The position numbers and the translations under genes are program-made. Source: Candidatus Flexifilum affinis (GTDB taxonomy: Bacteria > Chloroflexota > Anaerolineae > Aggregatilineales > Phototrophicaceae). From it: DNA of 64,000 nt. The notes under the pieces were generated by a model, which saw only the letters and a program-made list of their open reading frames with translations, had not been told where the DNA came from and searched no databases. This document shows positions 43,994 through 52,758 of the stretch, in pieces; position 1 is the stretch's first letter, and each line of letters begins with the position of its first letter. The stretch is taken from contig JADJPJ010000100.1 of NCBI GenBank assembly GCA_016713325.1, positions 6,365-70,364 of the forward strand. Reading direction: 5' to 3'.

Positions 43994-45559
43994 TCAGTCC
44001 TGCTTTGCGACTCCCCATCCCCCACCGCCGGGCGTCTCGACGACGATGCGGTCGCCGGCATCCAGGCGGCCGGTCCACTTGGCCGGCACGGACTCGGCAC
44101 TCTCCCCGCGATGGATGGTGTTCACGCCCGGCAGGCCGTCAGTGCCCCCGGCCAGCCCGTAAGGAGCGAGGTCGCGCCGCTCGCAGTTGAGCGTCACCGT
44201 CGCCCCCGTCGTCAGTTCGTACTCCCGTCGGAGACCATCGCCGCCCCGGTGCAGCCCCGCGCCGCCCGATCCGTCGCGCAGGGCATAGGCCAGCACGCGC
44301 AGAGGATAAGCCGCCTCCAGCGCCTCGACCGGCGTGTTCAGCGTGTTGGTCATGTGGCTGTGCCGCCCGCTCAGGCCGGACCCGGCCGCCGAAGCGCCGT
44401 GCCCGCCGCCCACTGTCTCGTAGTAGACGCGCTGGACGCCGCCCACGGCGGCGCCGATGGTGACGTTGTTCATAGAGCCCTGGGAAGCGGCCGGAATGCG
44501 CTCGGGGAGGGCGCCGGCCAGCGCCCCCAGCACGACGTCGACCACGCGCTGGCCTGTCTCGGTGTTGCCAACCGCCACCGCCGCCGGGAAGCGCGGGTTG
44601 AGCAGCGACCCTTCCGGCGCGATCACCGTAACCGGGGCGAAGCAGCCCGCGTTCACCGGCAGGTCTTCGCCGCTGAGCAGGCGCACGCAGTAGCCCACGG
44701 CCGAGACGGCGATCGGCGTGACCGCGTTGACGTTGCCCGCCACCTGCGCCGCCGTGCCCGTGAAGTCGACCGTCAGCCGACGACCTTCGACCGTCACCGC
44801 CGCCCGGATGGGAATGCGAAACTGCGCCTGACCGTCACCCTCCAGCGCATCCTCGAAGGTGTAGACGCCGTCCGGCAGTGCGTCGATGGCCGCCTCGGTC
44901 ATCCGGCGTGTGTAGTCGATCAGCGCCGCGGCATGCTCGCGCAGGCGATCCAAACCGTGCGTCGCGATCAGGGCGTTCAGGCGGGCCTCGCCCACGCGGT
45001 GGGCGGCGATCTGCGCCTCCAGGTCGCCGATGCGCTCGTGCGGGGCGCGGCTGTTGGCGGTGATCAGGGCCAGCACCCCTTCGGCGCGGCGTCCGCGATC
45101 GAACAGGCGCACCGGCGGGATGATGATCCCCTCCTGGTACAGCTCGCTGCTCAGCGGCAGCGACCCCGGCGACATGCCGCCGACGTCGGCGTGGTGGGCG
45201 CGGCTGGCGACGAAGAAGGCCGGCGCCGAGTCGACGTACACGCCGGAGACCAGCGTCACATCCGGCAGGTGCGTCCCGCCGTGATATGGATCGTTGACAA
45301 TGATGATGTCACCCGGCCCGAGATCGGGGAAGCGGTCGAGCGCTGCGCGGACGCTGGCGGGCATACTGCCCAGGTGCACCGGGATGTGCGCCGCCTGGGC
45401 CACCATCTGACCGTCGGCATCGAAGGCGGCGCAGCTAAAGTCCAGCCGCTCGCGGATGTTCGGGCTGAATGCGGCGCGGCGCAGGGCCACGCCCATCTCT
45501 TCGGCGACCGAGACGAGCAGGTTCTTGAACACTTCCAGGCTGATAGCATCGACGGACAT
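43994..45559 (-). CDS. Hydantoinase B / oxoprolinase-type subunit
   Basis: 521 residues. The family core is present: ISLEVFKNLLVSVAEEMGVALRRAAFSPNIRERLDFSCAAFD, AAHIPVHLGSMPASV, GDIIIVNDPYHGGTHLPDVTL, HHADVGGMSPGS, and the C-terminal glycine-rich GHGASAAGSGLSGRHSHMTNT and GGAGLHRGGDG. HyuB-type subunits form ATP-dependent hydantoinase, oxoprolinase or acetone-carboxylase-like enzymes with a HyuA partner. No hyuA lies within the window next to it, so the partner is elsewhere or missing. It starts two bases after a substrate-binding lipoprotein gene, which suggests the ligand of that protein is its substrate. Confidence 0.92.
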   Translation of the reverse strand: MSVDAISLEVFKNLLVSVAEEMGVALRRAAFSPNIRERLDFSCAAFDADGQMVAQAAHIPVHLGSMPASVRAALDRFPDLGPGDIIIVNDPYHGGTHLPDVTLVSGVYVDSAPAFFVASRAHHADVGGMSPGSLPLSSELYQEGIIIPPVRLFDRGRRAEGVLALITANSRAPHERIGDLEAQIAAHRVGEARLNALIATHGLDRLREHAAALIDYTRRMTEAAIDALPDGVYTFEDALEGDGQAQFRIPIRAAVTVEGRRLTVDFTGTAAQVAGNVNAVTPIAVSAVGYCVRLLSGEDLPVNAGCFAPVTVIAPEGSLLNPRFPAAVAVGNTETGQRVVDVVLGALAGALPERIPAASQGSMNNVTIGAAVGGVQRVYYETVGGGHGASAAGSGLSGRHSHMTNTLNTPVEALEAAYPLRVLAYALRDGSGGAGLHRGGDGLRREYELTTGATVTLNCERRDLAPYGLAGGTDGLPGVNTIHRGESAESVPAKWTGRLDAGDRIVVETPGGGGWGVAKQD

Positions 45560-45561
45560 GA

Positions 45562-46875
45562 CTATCCCACCTGATCGATGACATCCTGCGCCGCGATCTC
45601 CGCCGTGCGCTCGCCGCGCAGCACCGCCGCCAGACCATTCTGCATGGCCCGGCCGATGACCCCACCCGCCGCATCCGAGACCGGGAGGCTGGCGTTGGCG
45701 ATCAGCGACGCGACAAAAGTGGCGTAGTCCTCGTCGGCACTCTGCCGCAGCGTCGATTGGCCGCTGGGCAGCATGTGGATGGTGCGGGCATAGGTGGCGT
45801 GGCGGTCAACGTCGAACACCCAGTTCAGGAACTGAAGGGCATGCTCCTGGCGGTCGGCATCGCTCGTCGTGATCACCCACATCCAGCCATCGACCAGGGT
45901 CGTGGGCACCCCGTCGAGCGTCGGCAGGGGGGCGTAGTCCAGCACCGTGCCGCTGTCGCGCAGGGTCAGATAGGTGGTCGAGGAGAGCACGCCGGCCGTC
46001 ACGGCGCCGGACAGCACCTGGTCGATGTAGTCGCTGGAGGCGGCGTAATCGAGCACGTTGGCCGGGACGATGCCCGCCGCCAGGGCCTCCTCGTAGAAGC
46101 GGTAGACCGCCTCCAGGGCCTCGGCATCGACGGGCATGGCATCGGTGTTGAACGCGCCGGCGGCGGCGCGATACTGGGCCAGAAAGGTCTCGCTGGCAAT
46201 TCCTGTCCGACCGGCCGGGAAGCGGAAGGAGATTTCGCGCTCCAGCACCGCCTCGAAGGTCCAGTCGGACTCGCTGCCGGCCATCTCCTGCTGCGGGCCG
46301 AGGGCCAGATGGGACACGTCGATCGTGAAGGGAAGCGCGTAGAGATCGCCATCCACGGAGCCGAGGGCGACTTCCGCCGGACGCAGATCCTGAATGGGCA
46401 CCGAAAAGGCGGCTGAACCGATCGGCTGGATCAGCCCCAGCGTGACCGCGGCCAACAGATCGCCACGGCGGAGCAGCGCCAGGTCAGGGATAGACGAAGG
46501 CGCAACCAGGCTGGCGCTGCGCAGCGTCTGGAACATGCCGCCCACGTCGGCAGGGCGCTTCAGGCGGAAGGTGACGGTCAGATTTTCTTCCAGCGCCTCC
46601 AGGGCCGAGGCCCACACCTCGCGCTGGACGGCGGCTTCGGGGTTGTCGGGCGGCGCGATGCTGTCAGGCAGCCAGATGGTCAGACGGCGGGGGCCAGCCG
46701 GGGTCGGCTCAGGCCGCAGCGGGGGTGTTGGGGTGAGCGTTGCCTGCGCGGTCGGCGTGACCGAGGGCAGGGTTTGCAGGACCGGTTCCGACGCGGGTGG
46801 CGAGTCGGCGCCGGCACAACTCGCCAGCGCGCCGCCGATCAACCCACCCAGAACCAGTTTCCAGAATCGACGCAT
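45562..46875 (-). CDS. Extracellular solute-binding lipoprotein (ABC, family 1)
   Basis: 437 residues from ATG 46875 (GGAG nine bases upstream). Signal peptide and lipobox FWKLVLGGLIGGALASC. A Thr/Pro-rich linker (LPSVTPTAQATLTPTPPLRPEPTPAG) precedes the binding protein: RLTIWLPDSIAPP, NLTVTFRLKRPADVGGMFQTLRSA, PDLALLRRGDLLAAVTLGLIQPI, YALPFTIDVSHLAL, and EHALQFLNWVFDVDRHATYARTIHMLPSG. It captures a solute outside the cell for an ABC permease, but no permease or ATPase genes accompany it. It is cotranscribed with the hydantoinase B gene. Confidence 0.85.
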   Translation of the reverse strand: MRRFWKLVLGGLIGGALASCAGADSPPASEPVLQTLPSVTPTAQATLTPTPPLRPEPTPAGPRRLTIWLPDSIAPPDNPEAAVQREVWASALEALEENLTVTFRLKRPADVGGMFQTLRSASLVAPSSIPDLALLRRGDLLAAVTLGLIQPIGSAAFSVPIQDLRPAEVALGSVDGDLYALPFTIDVSHLALGPQQEMAGSESDWTFEAVLEREISFRFPAGRTGIASETFLAQYRAAAGAFNTDAMPVDAEALEAVYRFYEEALAAGIVPANVLDYAASSDYIDQVLSGAVTAGVLSSTTYLTLRDSGTVLDYAPLPTLDGVPTTLVDGWMWVITTSDADRQEHALQFLNWVFDVDRHATYARTIHMLPSGQSTLRQSADEDYATFVASLIANASLPVSDAAGGVIGRAMQNGLAAVLRGERTAEIAAQDVIDQVG

Positions 46876-47081
46876 AAACAGACTCTCCGTTGTATTGCGC
46901 GCCGTCATTATAGCGCAAGCGCCAGAGCCGGTTCGAAGGTGGGGCGGGTCGTGACCCGCACGGGTTCATAACCCCAAACCCTCGGTCGACAGGTGACGCA
47001 TCGCGATGCGCCCCACAACCACATTTCGGGGGCGCACCCTATAAAGGATCTGCGTAGGTGCAAGGCGTCAGGAAAAACCGC

Positions 47082-48614
47082 TCACCCTTCAGGTATGTAA
47101 CGGCGAAGCACCGCATCCACCGCGTCACTGCCGCTGGGAAGCGCGTTCGGCGGAATTTCGGCCCCCGCTTTGATCAGCGCCTCGACCGTGGCCGGGAAAT
47201 CACCGTCTCGCCGCCAGCTATGGATCGCACCGTATAACGCGGTCTCCAGCGGCCACCCCCCGAAGCGGTTGGTCAGAGTCAGCGGCGGGTTGTGGCGTAG
47301 AAGGACCTCGACGACATCGATGAAGCCATGAAAGGCGGCACGATCGAGCGGCGTGCAGTCGTCGTCGCCGCGCACATGGGGATCAAAACCCGCCTCCAGC
47401 ATCACCTTCACGGCTTCCAGCCGGTTTTCCCAGGCGGCATCGGCCAGCAGTCGCTGATCCTGCTTGGGCAGCGATGCAACGAGATCCGGCGACTCTTTCA
47501 GCAGGCGGCGGGCGGTCTCGGCATCGGCGCGTTCACAGGCCGCCATGAATCGACGCTGAGGCGAGCTTCGCTCCAGGAGAAACCGGTAGATTGCGGACTG
47601 GCCGGTGTGGAGCGCGATCTGATAGGGCGATGTGTTGGAGCCGAACGAATAGAAGTAGATGTGCAGCCCCGGCGCAAGGGGGACCTGCGGGGTGCCTTCC
47701 TGGCCGATCCGCTTATCTACGACAGCGGGGTCGGCGTCCACAAGCGCCTTCACGAGGTCGAGATCGCCCAGGGCGCAGGCCATGAAAATGTCCGGTTCGG
47801 CCCCCCGCTTCAGCAGGTGGCGGCAGAGTGCCGCATGATCTTTGACCATCCACTGCGCCGCCGTCGCACTGTGATCGACATCCCGCGCATCGATGTCCGC
47901 CCCACGCTCCAGGAGGAAATCGATGACCTCGACGGAGCGGGCGAAATGCAGCGGGCGCTGGCCATCGGGGCCTCGGGCATCGACGAGGGACGGGTCCGCT
48001 TCAAGAAGTTGGCGCAGGCGATCCAACATGCCCTGTTCGGCCGCGGCGTGGACGTCGACCACGGCACCGCGATCGATGAGATAGGCCGCCATGTCGCGGT
48101 TTGCGCCATGCAGTGCGCCAAAGGCGCCGGCCCACCAGGCGCTCCTGGCGTTGATGTCCGCTCCGTGTTCCAGCAGCACGTCGACCAGTTCGCGGCCCTT
48201 GCTGGCGGCAATGACGATGGCCGGCGCATCAAAGTCGATAACCGGATCGTTGATGCGCCGGCTGAGGGCAGGGCTAGTGTGCAGGAGCTCACGCACGCGC
48301 GCCGCATTTCCGCGTCGCACGGCCGCGGCAAACTCGCTGAACGTGTCGGCCAGTCCTTCTCGCAGCATTTCGATCTGGTGCTTGAGCTGCGGCCAGCTTG
48401 AGAGGCCATATTCGCGCGCGATGACGAGCTGGGCATCGCTCAGTTTGAACTGGTCGAGCAGGGGACTTTTCGGAGCGCCGTTTTGCAGGCGAGGGTGGAC
48501 GGCCTGAACACGTTCGAGCGCGAGCGGATCGCCCGCCTGGACCGCCTTCAAGAGCGCCTTGGCCTGCTTTTTCTCGAATTCAAGATTCGGACGTGGAGGG
48601 AGTGCTTTCACCAT
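47082..48614 (-). CDS. Ankyrin-repeat protein
   Basis: 510 residues from ATG 48614 (AAGG nine bases upstream). Residues 1-90 are a helical lead with KKQAKALLKAVQAGDPLALERVQAVHP, found before ankyrin arrays in this family. About ten repeats follow, e.g. GRELVDVLLEHGADINARSAWWAGAFGALHGANRDMAAYLIDRGAVVDVHAA and DDDCTPLDRAAFHGFIDVVEVLLRHNPPL. There is no signal peptide, so it is a cytosolic protein-interaction scaffold; partner unknown. Monocistronic. Confidence 0.9.
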   Translation of the reverse strand: MVKALPPRPNLEFEKKQAKALLKAVQAGDPLALERVQAVHPRLQNGAPKSPLLDQFKLSDAQLVIAREYGLSSWPQLKHQIEMLREGLADTFSEFAAAVRRGNAARVRELLHTSPALSRRINDPVIDFDAPAIVIAASKGRELVDVLLEHGADINARSAWWAGAFGALHGANRDMAAYLIDRGAVVDVHAAAEQGMLDRLRQLLEADPSLVDARGPDGQRPLHFARSVEVIDFLLERGADIDARDVDHSATAAQWMVKDHAALCRHLLKRGAEPDIFMACALGDLDLVKALVDADPAVVDKRIGQEGTPQVPLAPGLHIYFYSFGSNTSPYQIALHTGQSAIYRFLLERSSPQRRFMAACERADAETARRLLKESPDLVASLPKQDQRLLADAAWENRLEAVKVMLEAGFDPHVRGDDDCTPLDRAAFHGFIDVVEVLLRHNPPLTLTNRFGGWPLETALYGAIHSWRRDGDFPATVEALIKAGAEIPPNALPSGSDAVDAVLRRYIPEG

Positions 48615-48790
48615 GCGGAACACCTTTCATTGGCTGCCCACGGTCCGCATCTGGGGCTCAAGGTCGTTCGCATGTATGGGTGTTGGTGGTGATCAGGTGG
48701 GACAATCCCTGCCCGCGGACGGGTTGCGTCCTGAACGCCCCATCAGCATAACGCGAACAGATGTCCTGTGTCAACGGTCTTGCCGTTCTC

Positions 48791-48942
48791 CGTGAATCAC
48801 GAAAGTTCACCTTGACCCATCAATAGCTGCGTTTTTGAGCCAACCTCACCCCAAAAATCTAGCGACTTTTTGCCCCTCTCCGCACGGAGAGGGGCGGTTG
48901 AGCGCAGCGAAACGGGGTGAGGTTAAGCAATCCGTGATTCTC
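48791..48942. mobile_element. MITE-like element, copy 2
   Basis: About 95% identical to 20763-20916 with small length differences. It keeps the inner AACCTCACCCC / GGGGTGAGGTT pair and the CCCCTCTCCGCACGGAGAGG hairpin. The outer ends are shorter (GTGAATCACG and CGTGATTC), with TTCTC on both sides as a possible overlapping target duplication. The element lies between genes, in the 48615-49076 gap, and carries no gene. Confidence 0.85.
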
Positions 48943-48984
48943 TAGGGAGACGGTCGGTCGTGAGAGTCAGCGGTTCACGAACCC

Positions 48985-49008
48985 GGGCGGTTCACGAACC
49001 GCCCCTAC
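48985..49008. repeat. CCCTAC-tailed palindrome before the VOC gene
   Basis: The 20-base palindrome GGGCGGTTCACGAACCGCCC (48985-49004) is followed by CTAC. An extra CGGTTCACGAACC copy of the arms lies just upstream at 48971-48983. A perfect TATAAT at 49032-49037 follows and probably drives the next gene. Confidence 0.8.
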
Positions 49009-49076
49009 TCCAGGTTTTGGCGCGGTGGGGTTATAATGCTGCCACTCACAGGCGGATGAGAGAAGGAGCGGGGCCT

Positions 49077-50030
49077 ATGCCCGTGCAGATAAAGCCGGCC
49101 GAGATCGTTCAGATCGGCATCGTCGTCCGCGACGCCGAAGCCACCGCCGCCCGCTACGCCGCTCTGTTCGATCTGCCACCGCCGCATTTTTTCAGCGCGC
49201 AGGCGGAACTCCGCGCCACCTACCGCGGACAGATGATCGAAGCGGGGCTCAAGGGGGCGGTCTTCGATATGGGCCGCATCCAGGTGGAGCTGCTTCAGCC
49301 GCTCGATGCGGTGAGCGCCTGGGCCGACTTCCTCGCCGAGCGCGGGGAGGGCATCCACCACATCGCCTTCCAGGTGAGCGACACCGACGCAGCAGTCGCC
49401 AGTTTCACGGACTATGGCTACAGTATCGTGCAGCAGGGGCTGTTCGCCAGCAAGAACGGCCGCTACACCTACCTCGACACCGACAAAGACATGGGCATCG
49501 TCGTCGAACTGATGGAGCGCTTTGACGGAGGGCACGCGGAACCGCGCCCGTTCAACGGCAGCGGAATTGGGACCAACGTCGTCACCCAGGTGGCGGTCAT
49601 GGTCCACGATATCGAAGCGGTCAAGCGGCGCGTGTCGGAGGTCTTCGGCCTGCCCGAGCCGCCGCTGATCGTCACCAGCGGCTACGAACGGACGAGGACG
49701 ACTTATTTCGGCAAGCCCTGCGACGCCACCGCCAGTCTGGCCTTCTTCGACTTCGGCCAGGCCCAGTTGGAGCTGATCGAGCCCGATCCGCAGCCGAGCG
49801 TGTGGCGCGACTTTCTGAACGCTCGCGGGCAGCGCGGGCATCACATTGCCTTCCAGGTGACCGATTCTGCTGGCGTCACGGCCTTTCTGAACGAACGCGG
49901 CTTGGGGGTGGCGCAGCAGGGGCTGTATGGCGATCTGACCGGCATGTACACCTACATGGACAGCGAAGCCGACCTGGCCGTCTCCGTCGAACTGCTGGAA
50001 GACTTCGCACACGCGCCGGACCATGACTGA
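49077..50030 (+). CDS. Glyoxalase/VOC protein with two domains
   Basis: 317 residues from ATG 49077 (AAGGAG nine bases upstream). Two VOC modules (about 8-150 and 165-312) each have a V-x-x-V-x-D-x-E opening, GIHHIAFQV or GHHIAFQV, and a C-terminal V-E-L-(M/L)-E glutamate. A glutamine stands where the first metal-binding histidine often lies (VQIGIVV and TQVAVMV), so the metal site may be incomplete. VOC enzymes include glyoxalase I, dioxygenases and fosfomycin-type resistance proteins; the substrate cannot be called. The last eight bases overlap the next gene. Confidence 0.85.
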   Translation: MPVQIKPAEIVQIGIVVRDAEATAARYAALFDLPPPHFFSAQAELRATYRGQMIEAGLKGAVFDMGRIQVELLQPLDAVSAWADFLAERGEGIHHIAFQVSDTDAAVASFTDYGYSIVQQGLFASKNGRYTYLDTDKDMGIVVELMERFDGGHAEPRPFNGSGIGTNVVTQVAVMVHDIEAVKRRVSEVFGLPEPPLIVTSGYERTRTTYFGKPCDATASLAFFDFGQAQLELIEPDPQPSVWRDFLNARGQRGHHIAFQVTDSAGVTAFLNERGLGVAQQGLYGDLTGMYTYMDSEADLAVSVELLEDFAHAPDHD

Positions 50031-51969
50031 TCGCCCCCCGCTATCGCACAAACTGTCGTTGCACGCCCTGGCCGCATTGGGATTGTGCCTGTTCGCCTTC
50101 GTCATGAGCGCCGTCATCAGCCGGACGACGTTCGAACGTCTGCCGCACCTGGAAGACGAATATGCCTATCTGTTCCAGGCCCGTACCCTGGCCCGCGGCG
50201 ATCTGGTCATCGAGACGCCGCAGCCGCGCCGCGCCTTCTGGCAGCCCTTTGTGCTGGACCGCAACGGCAACCGCTTTGGCAAGTACACGCCGGGCTGGCC
50301 GATGCTGCTGGCCGGCGGCTCGATGGTCGGGCAGGAGTGGATCGTCAACGCCTCGCTGGCCGCCTTGACCGTGGCCGTGGTGTACGCGCTGGGGCGCGAT
50401 CTGTTCGGCCGCGATACCGGGCTGATCGGGGCGGCGCTGGCGGCCTTCTCGCCGATGGCGCTGCTGCTCAACGCCACGCTGATGGGGCACACGTCCGCCC
50501 TGTTCGCCGGCGTGTTGGCACTGTACGCCTATCTGCGACTGGAGCGGGCGCTGACGCGGAAGCATCCAGACCTTGAAGCCCCAGTCGAGCCTGCTCGCAT
50601 GCCCTCTCCAGTGTGGACGGAAGAGGAGGAGGCTGGCGCGCCAGCGTCTCCCGTAGGGACGACGACCAAACTTCGTTTGCCTGGTTCGTCCGATCTGACA
50701 GAGGGTATGGAACGGACAACCCATGGGTCGTCCCTACGGCCATCGCCTTTTGTGTGGGCGTTGGTGTGTGGCCTGGCGCTCGGACTGCTGGCCGCCAACC
50801 GCCCGCTGACCGGCGCGGCCTTCGCGCTGCCCCTGGTCGCCCGCGCGGGGGCGTGGCTGCTCGGCCGCTGGACGGGTCACGTGGGCGGCTTCTGGCCGTG
50901 GCTGCGACCGCATCTGGTCATCGCCGCCGCCGCGCTGGCCCTCTTCGCCACGGTGCCGCTGTACAACACCGCCGCCATCGGCAACCCGACGGCCAACCTG
51001 TACACGCTGGTGTGGTCCTACGACTGCGTGGGCTTCGAGGGATGCGGGCGCAGCGGCCACACGCTGGAAAAGGGCTTCCGCCACGCACGTTTTGACCTCA
51101 CGCTGACGGCCGCCGACCTGTTCGGCTGGCAGGCCCCGCTCACGCTGACCAACGCCGCGCGCGAGCACCTGATCAACGAGGGCGACACCTACCCCAGCCT
51201 CGGTCTGAGCTGGGTACTGCTCCCCTTCGGCCTGCTGATCGGCCTGCGCCGCCGCTGGTGGCTGGCCGTCGTCTGGGGGGCCTTCCTGGCCGCCGCCTAT
51301 GCTCTGGTCAACGCCTACGGACCTGCTTTGCTGACCGAGCCGCGCGTCGGCTGGGCGTGGGTGATCGGCGTGGCGCTCTGGACATTGATCCCCGTGGTCT
51401 GGCTGCGCGACCGGCGCGCCGTCTGGACCTGGATTCTGCTGACCACGGCGGTCCTGGTCATCGACTTGCAGCTCGCCTACTGGATCGGCTCTCAGCGCTA
51501 CAGCACGCGCTACTACTTCGAGGGGCTGGCCGGCGCTGCCCTGCTGAGTGCCCTGCCGCTCGGAGCACTGATCCGGCGCATCCCGTCCGCCCGTCCGCTG
51601 GTCTACGGCCTGCTGGGCGGCCTGCTGCTGATCGCCCTGACCGTCTACACCCTGCCGCGCATCGACCTGTTGCGGGGGTACAACCGTATCAGCCAAGCGC
51701 AGATCCGCGAGGTGAATGCGCGCCGCGAGGGTGACCGGCAGGTACTGGTGCTGGTGACCGGCGGGGATGTCCGCTGGCGCGCCTACGGGCCGCTGATGGC
51801 CTCGACCAGCCCGTACCTCGACAGCCCGATCGTCGCCGCCTGGGATTACTCCAACGGCGGGGACCCGGCGGTGCGCCAGGCGATCCTCGACCGCTTCCCG
51901 GACCGGCAGGTGATCGAGATGGGCGCGGAGGTCAACGACTCCTGGTTCATGGACGATCCGCCGCCGTGA
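50023..51969 (+). CDS. GT39/ArnT-like polytopic glycosyltransferase
   Basis: 648 residues, about eleven transmembrane helices. After helix 1 (LAALGLCLFAFVMSAVI) comes the external loop with HLEDEYAYLFQARTLARGDL, the acidic DE motif of GT-C enzymes of the GT39/GT83 type. Helical segments follow, such as ALTVAVVYALGRDLFG and LIGAALAAFSPMALLLNATLMGH. Such enzymes transfer sugars from a polyprenyl-phosphate donor to lipid or protein outside the membrane. Residues about 200-240 (APASPVGTTTKLRLPGSS...) are an odd non-hydrophobic insertion derived from a dispersed repeat (50651-50739) with the frame kept. It is coupled to the VOC gene by an eight-base overlap. Confidence 0.82.
   Translation: MTDRPPLSHKLSLHALAALGLCLFAFVMSAVISRTTFERLPHLEDEYAYLFQARTLARGDLVIETPQPRRAFWQPFVLDRNGNRFGKYTPGWPMLLAGGSMVGQEWIVNASLAALTVAVVYALGRDLFGRDTGLIGAALAAFSPMALLLNATLMGHTSALFAGVLALYAYLRLERALTRKHPDLEAPVEPARMPSPVWTEEEEAGAPASPVGTTTKLRLPGSSDLTEGMERTTHGSSLRPSPFVWALVCGLALGLLAANRPLTGAAFALPLVARAGAWLLGRWTGHVGGFWPWLRPHLVIAAAALALFATVPLYNTAAIGNPTANLYTLVWSYDCVGFEGCGRSGHTLEKGFRHARFDLTLTAADLFGWQAPLTLTNAAREHLINEGDTYPSLGLSWVLLPFGLLIGLRRRWWLAVVWGAFLAAAYALVNAYGPALLTEPRVGWAWVIGVALWTLIPVVWLRDRRAVWTWILLTTAVLVIDLQLAYWIGSQRYSTRYYFEGLAGAALLSALPLGALIRRIPSARPLVYGLLGGLLLIALTVYTLPRIDLLRGYNRISQAQIREVNARREGDRQVLVLVTGGDVRWRAYGPLMASTSPYLDSPIVAAWDYSNGGDPAVRQAILDRFPDRQVIEMGAEVNDSWFMDDPPP
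50651..50739. repeat. Inverted repeat of the CCCTAC family inside a coding sequence
   Basis: CCGTAGGGACGAC (50651-50663) pairs with its complement at 50727-50739. The right end repeats the ACCCATGGGTCGTCCCTAC wording of 8049-8067. The insert adds about 30 in-frame codons to the glycosyltransferase. Confidence 0.8.
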
Positions 51970-52037
51970 TTCGCGTTCGATGAAAAAAAGTACGATAATC
52001 TTTCATCTCTGCTATAAAGTTAATATGGATAAATATC

Positions 52038-52595
52038 ATGCTGCGATGGATTCCCCGGCTGCTGCTGTTGGTTTATCTGGCGCTGCCAATTGTCGTCATC
52101 TTCCTCATCTTTTCGACCGTCCAGCAGATCCAGGCGGATGTTGAACCTGCGCTCGCTACAGCCAGCAGCGCTATCAACACGGCCGCGACGACGCTGGACT
52201 TTGAACTGCGCAGCATGGGGCGCAATTTTCAGCCGCTCGTCAATACGGTCAACGCCCTGCGCGCCGGTCTGAACGCCGTCGCCTCCTTTGTCAGCGGAGC
52301 GATCAACGTCATGGTCGACGCCGTCAACGGCCTGACATTCAACACACTGCGCATTCCGCGATTTCAGGGCATCACCATCCCGCCGCTGGTTGATCTTGCT
52401 TTCATCAACCGCATTGCCGGCAGCATCGATACCATCGGCGGGCAGGTGGCCATCGTGGCGACGACCGTTACGGAGACGGTGAACGAGCGGCTGCAAACCC
52501 TGACGATCGCCCTTGTGTTGCTGGTGGCCTGGATGCTGCTGGGCGTTTTCCTGCTGGGGCTGACCATGTTTCTGACTCTGTGGCGCGATCTGTAA
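52038..52595 (+). CDS. Hypothetical membrane protein with two terminal helices
   Basis: 185 residues. One helix at the N-terminus (LLLLVYLALPIVVIFLIF, about 8-26) and one at the C-terminus (LTIALVLLVAWMLLGVFLLGLTMFL, about 155-180). Between them lies a soluble stretch of about 120 residues rich in Ala/Asn/Val with heptad-like spacing (VEPALATASSAINTAATTLDFELRSM, ETVNERLQTL), likely helical or coiled coil. I do not recognise the family. The topology resembles methyl-accepting or stator-like proteins but no signalling domain is present. Monocistronic; a terminator-bearing repeat follows. Confidence 0.65.
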   Translation: MLRWIPRLLLLVYLALPIVVIFLIFSTVQQIQADVEPALATASSAINTAATTLDFELRSMGRNFQPLVNTVNALRAGLNAVASFVSGAINVMVDAVNGLTFNTLRIPRFQGITIPPLVDLAFINRIAGSIDTIGGQVAIVATTVTETVNERLQTLTIALVLLVAWMLLGVFLLGLTMFLTLWRDL

Positions 52596-52644
52596 CGCCT
52601 AAGCTGTATTCCCAGGCAAGGCCAACGAGTTGCACGTCATGGAT

Positions 52645-52743
52645 GCCACACAAAAAACAGCCCGGCGGGGGCTCGGGCTGTTTATCGATGGTGCGCCCCC
52701 CGACCCTGCGGCCGGGGGGTGAGAAGATAGCACTGAGGGTTAG
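52645..52743. repeat. 99-bp direct repeat, copy 1, with terminator hairpin
   Basis: Closely matches 53839-53940. It contains ACAGCCCG/CGGGCTGT with a GC-rich loop, A run before and TTT after (52652-52683), so it can end transcription in either direction. A second hairpin GCGCCCCCCG/CGGGGGG follows. The copies flank the alpha/beta hydrolase gene. Confidence 0.85.
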
Positions 52744-52758
52744 TTAGGAGAAACAGCG

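Noticed and set aside
49017..49037. Full promoter before the VOC gene using TTGGCG as -35
   Set aside because: Spacer to TATAAT is only nine bases; only the -10 is credible.
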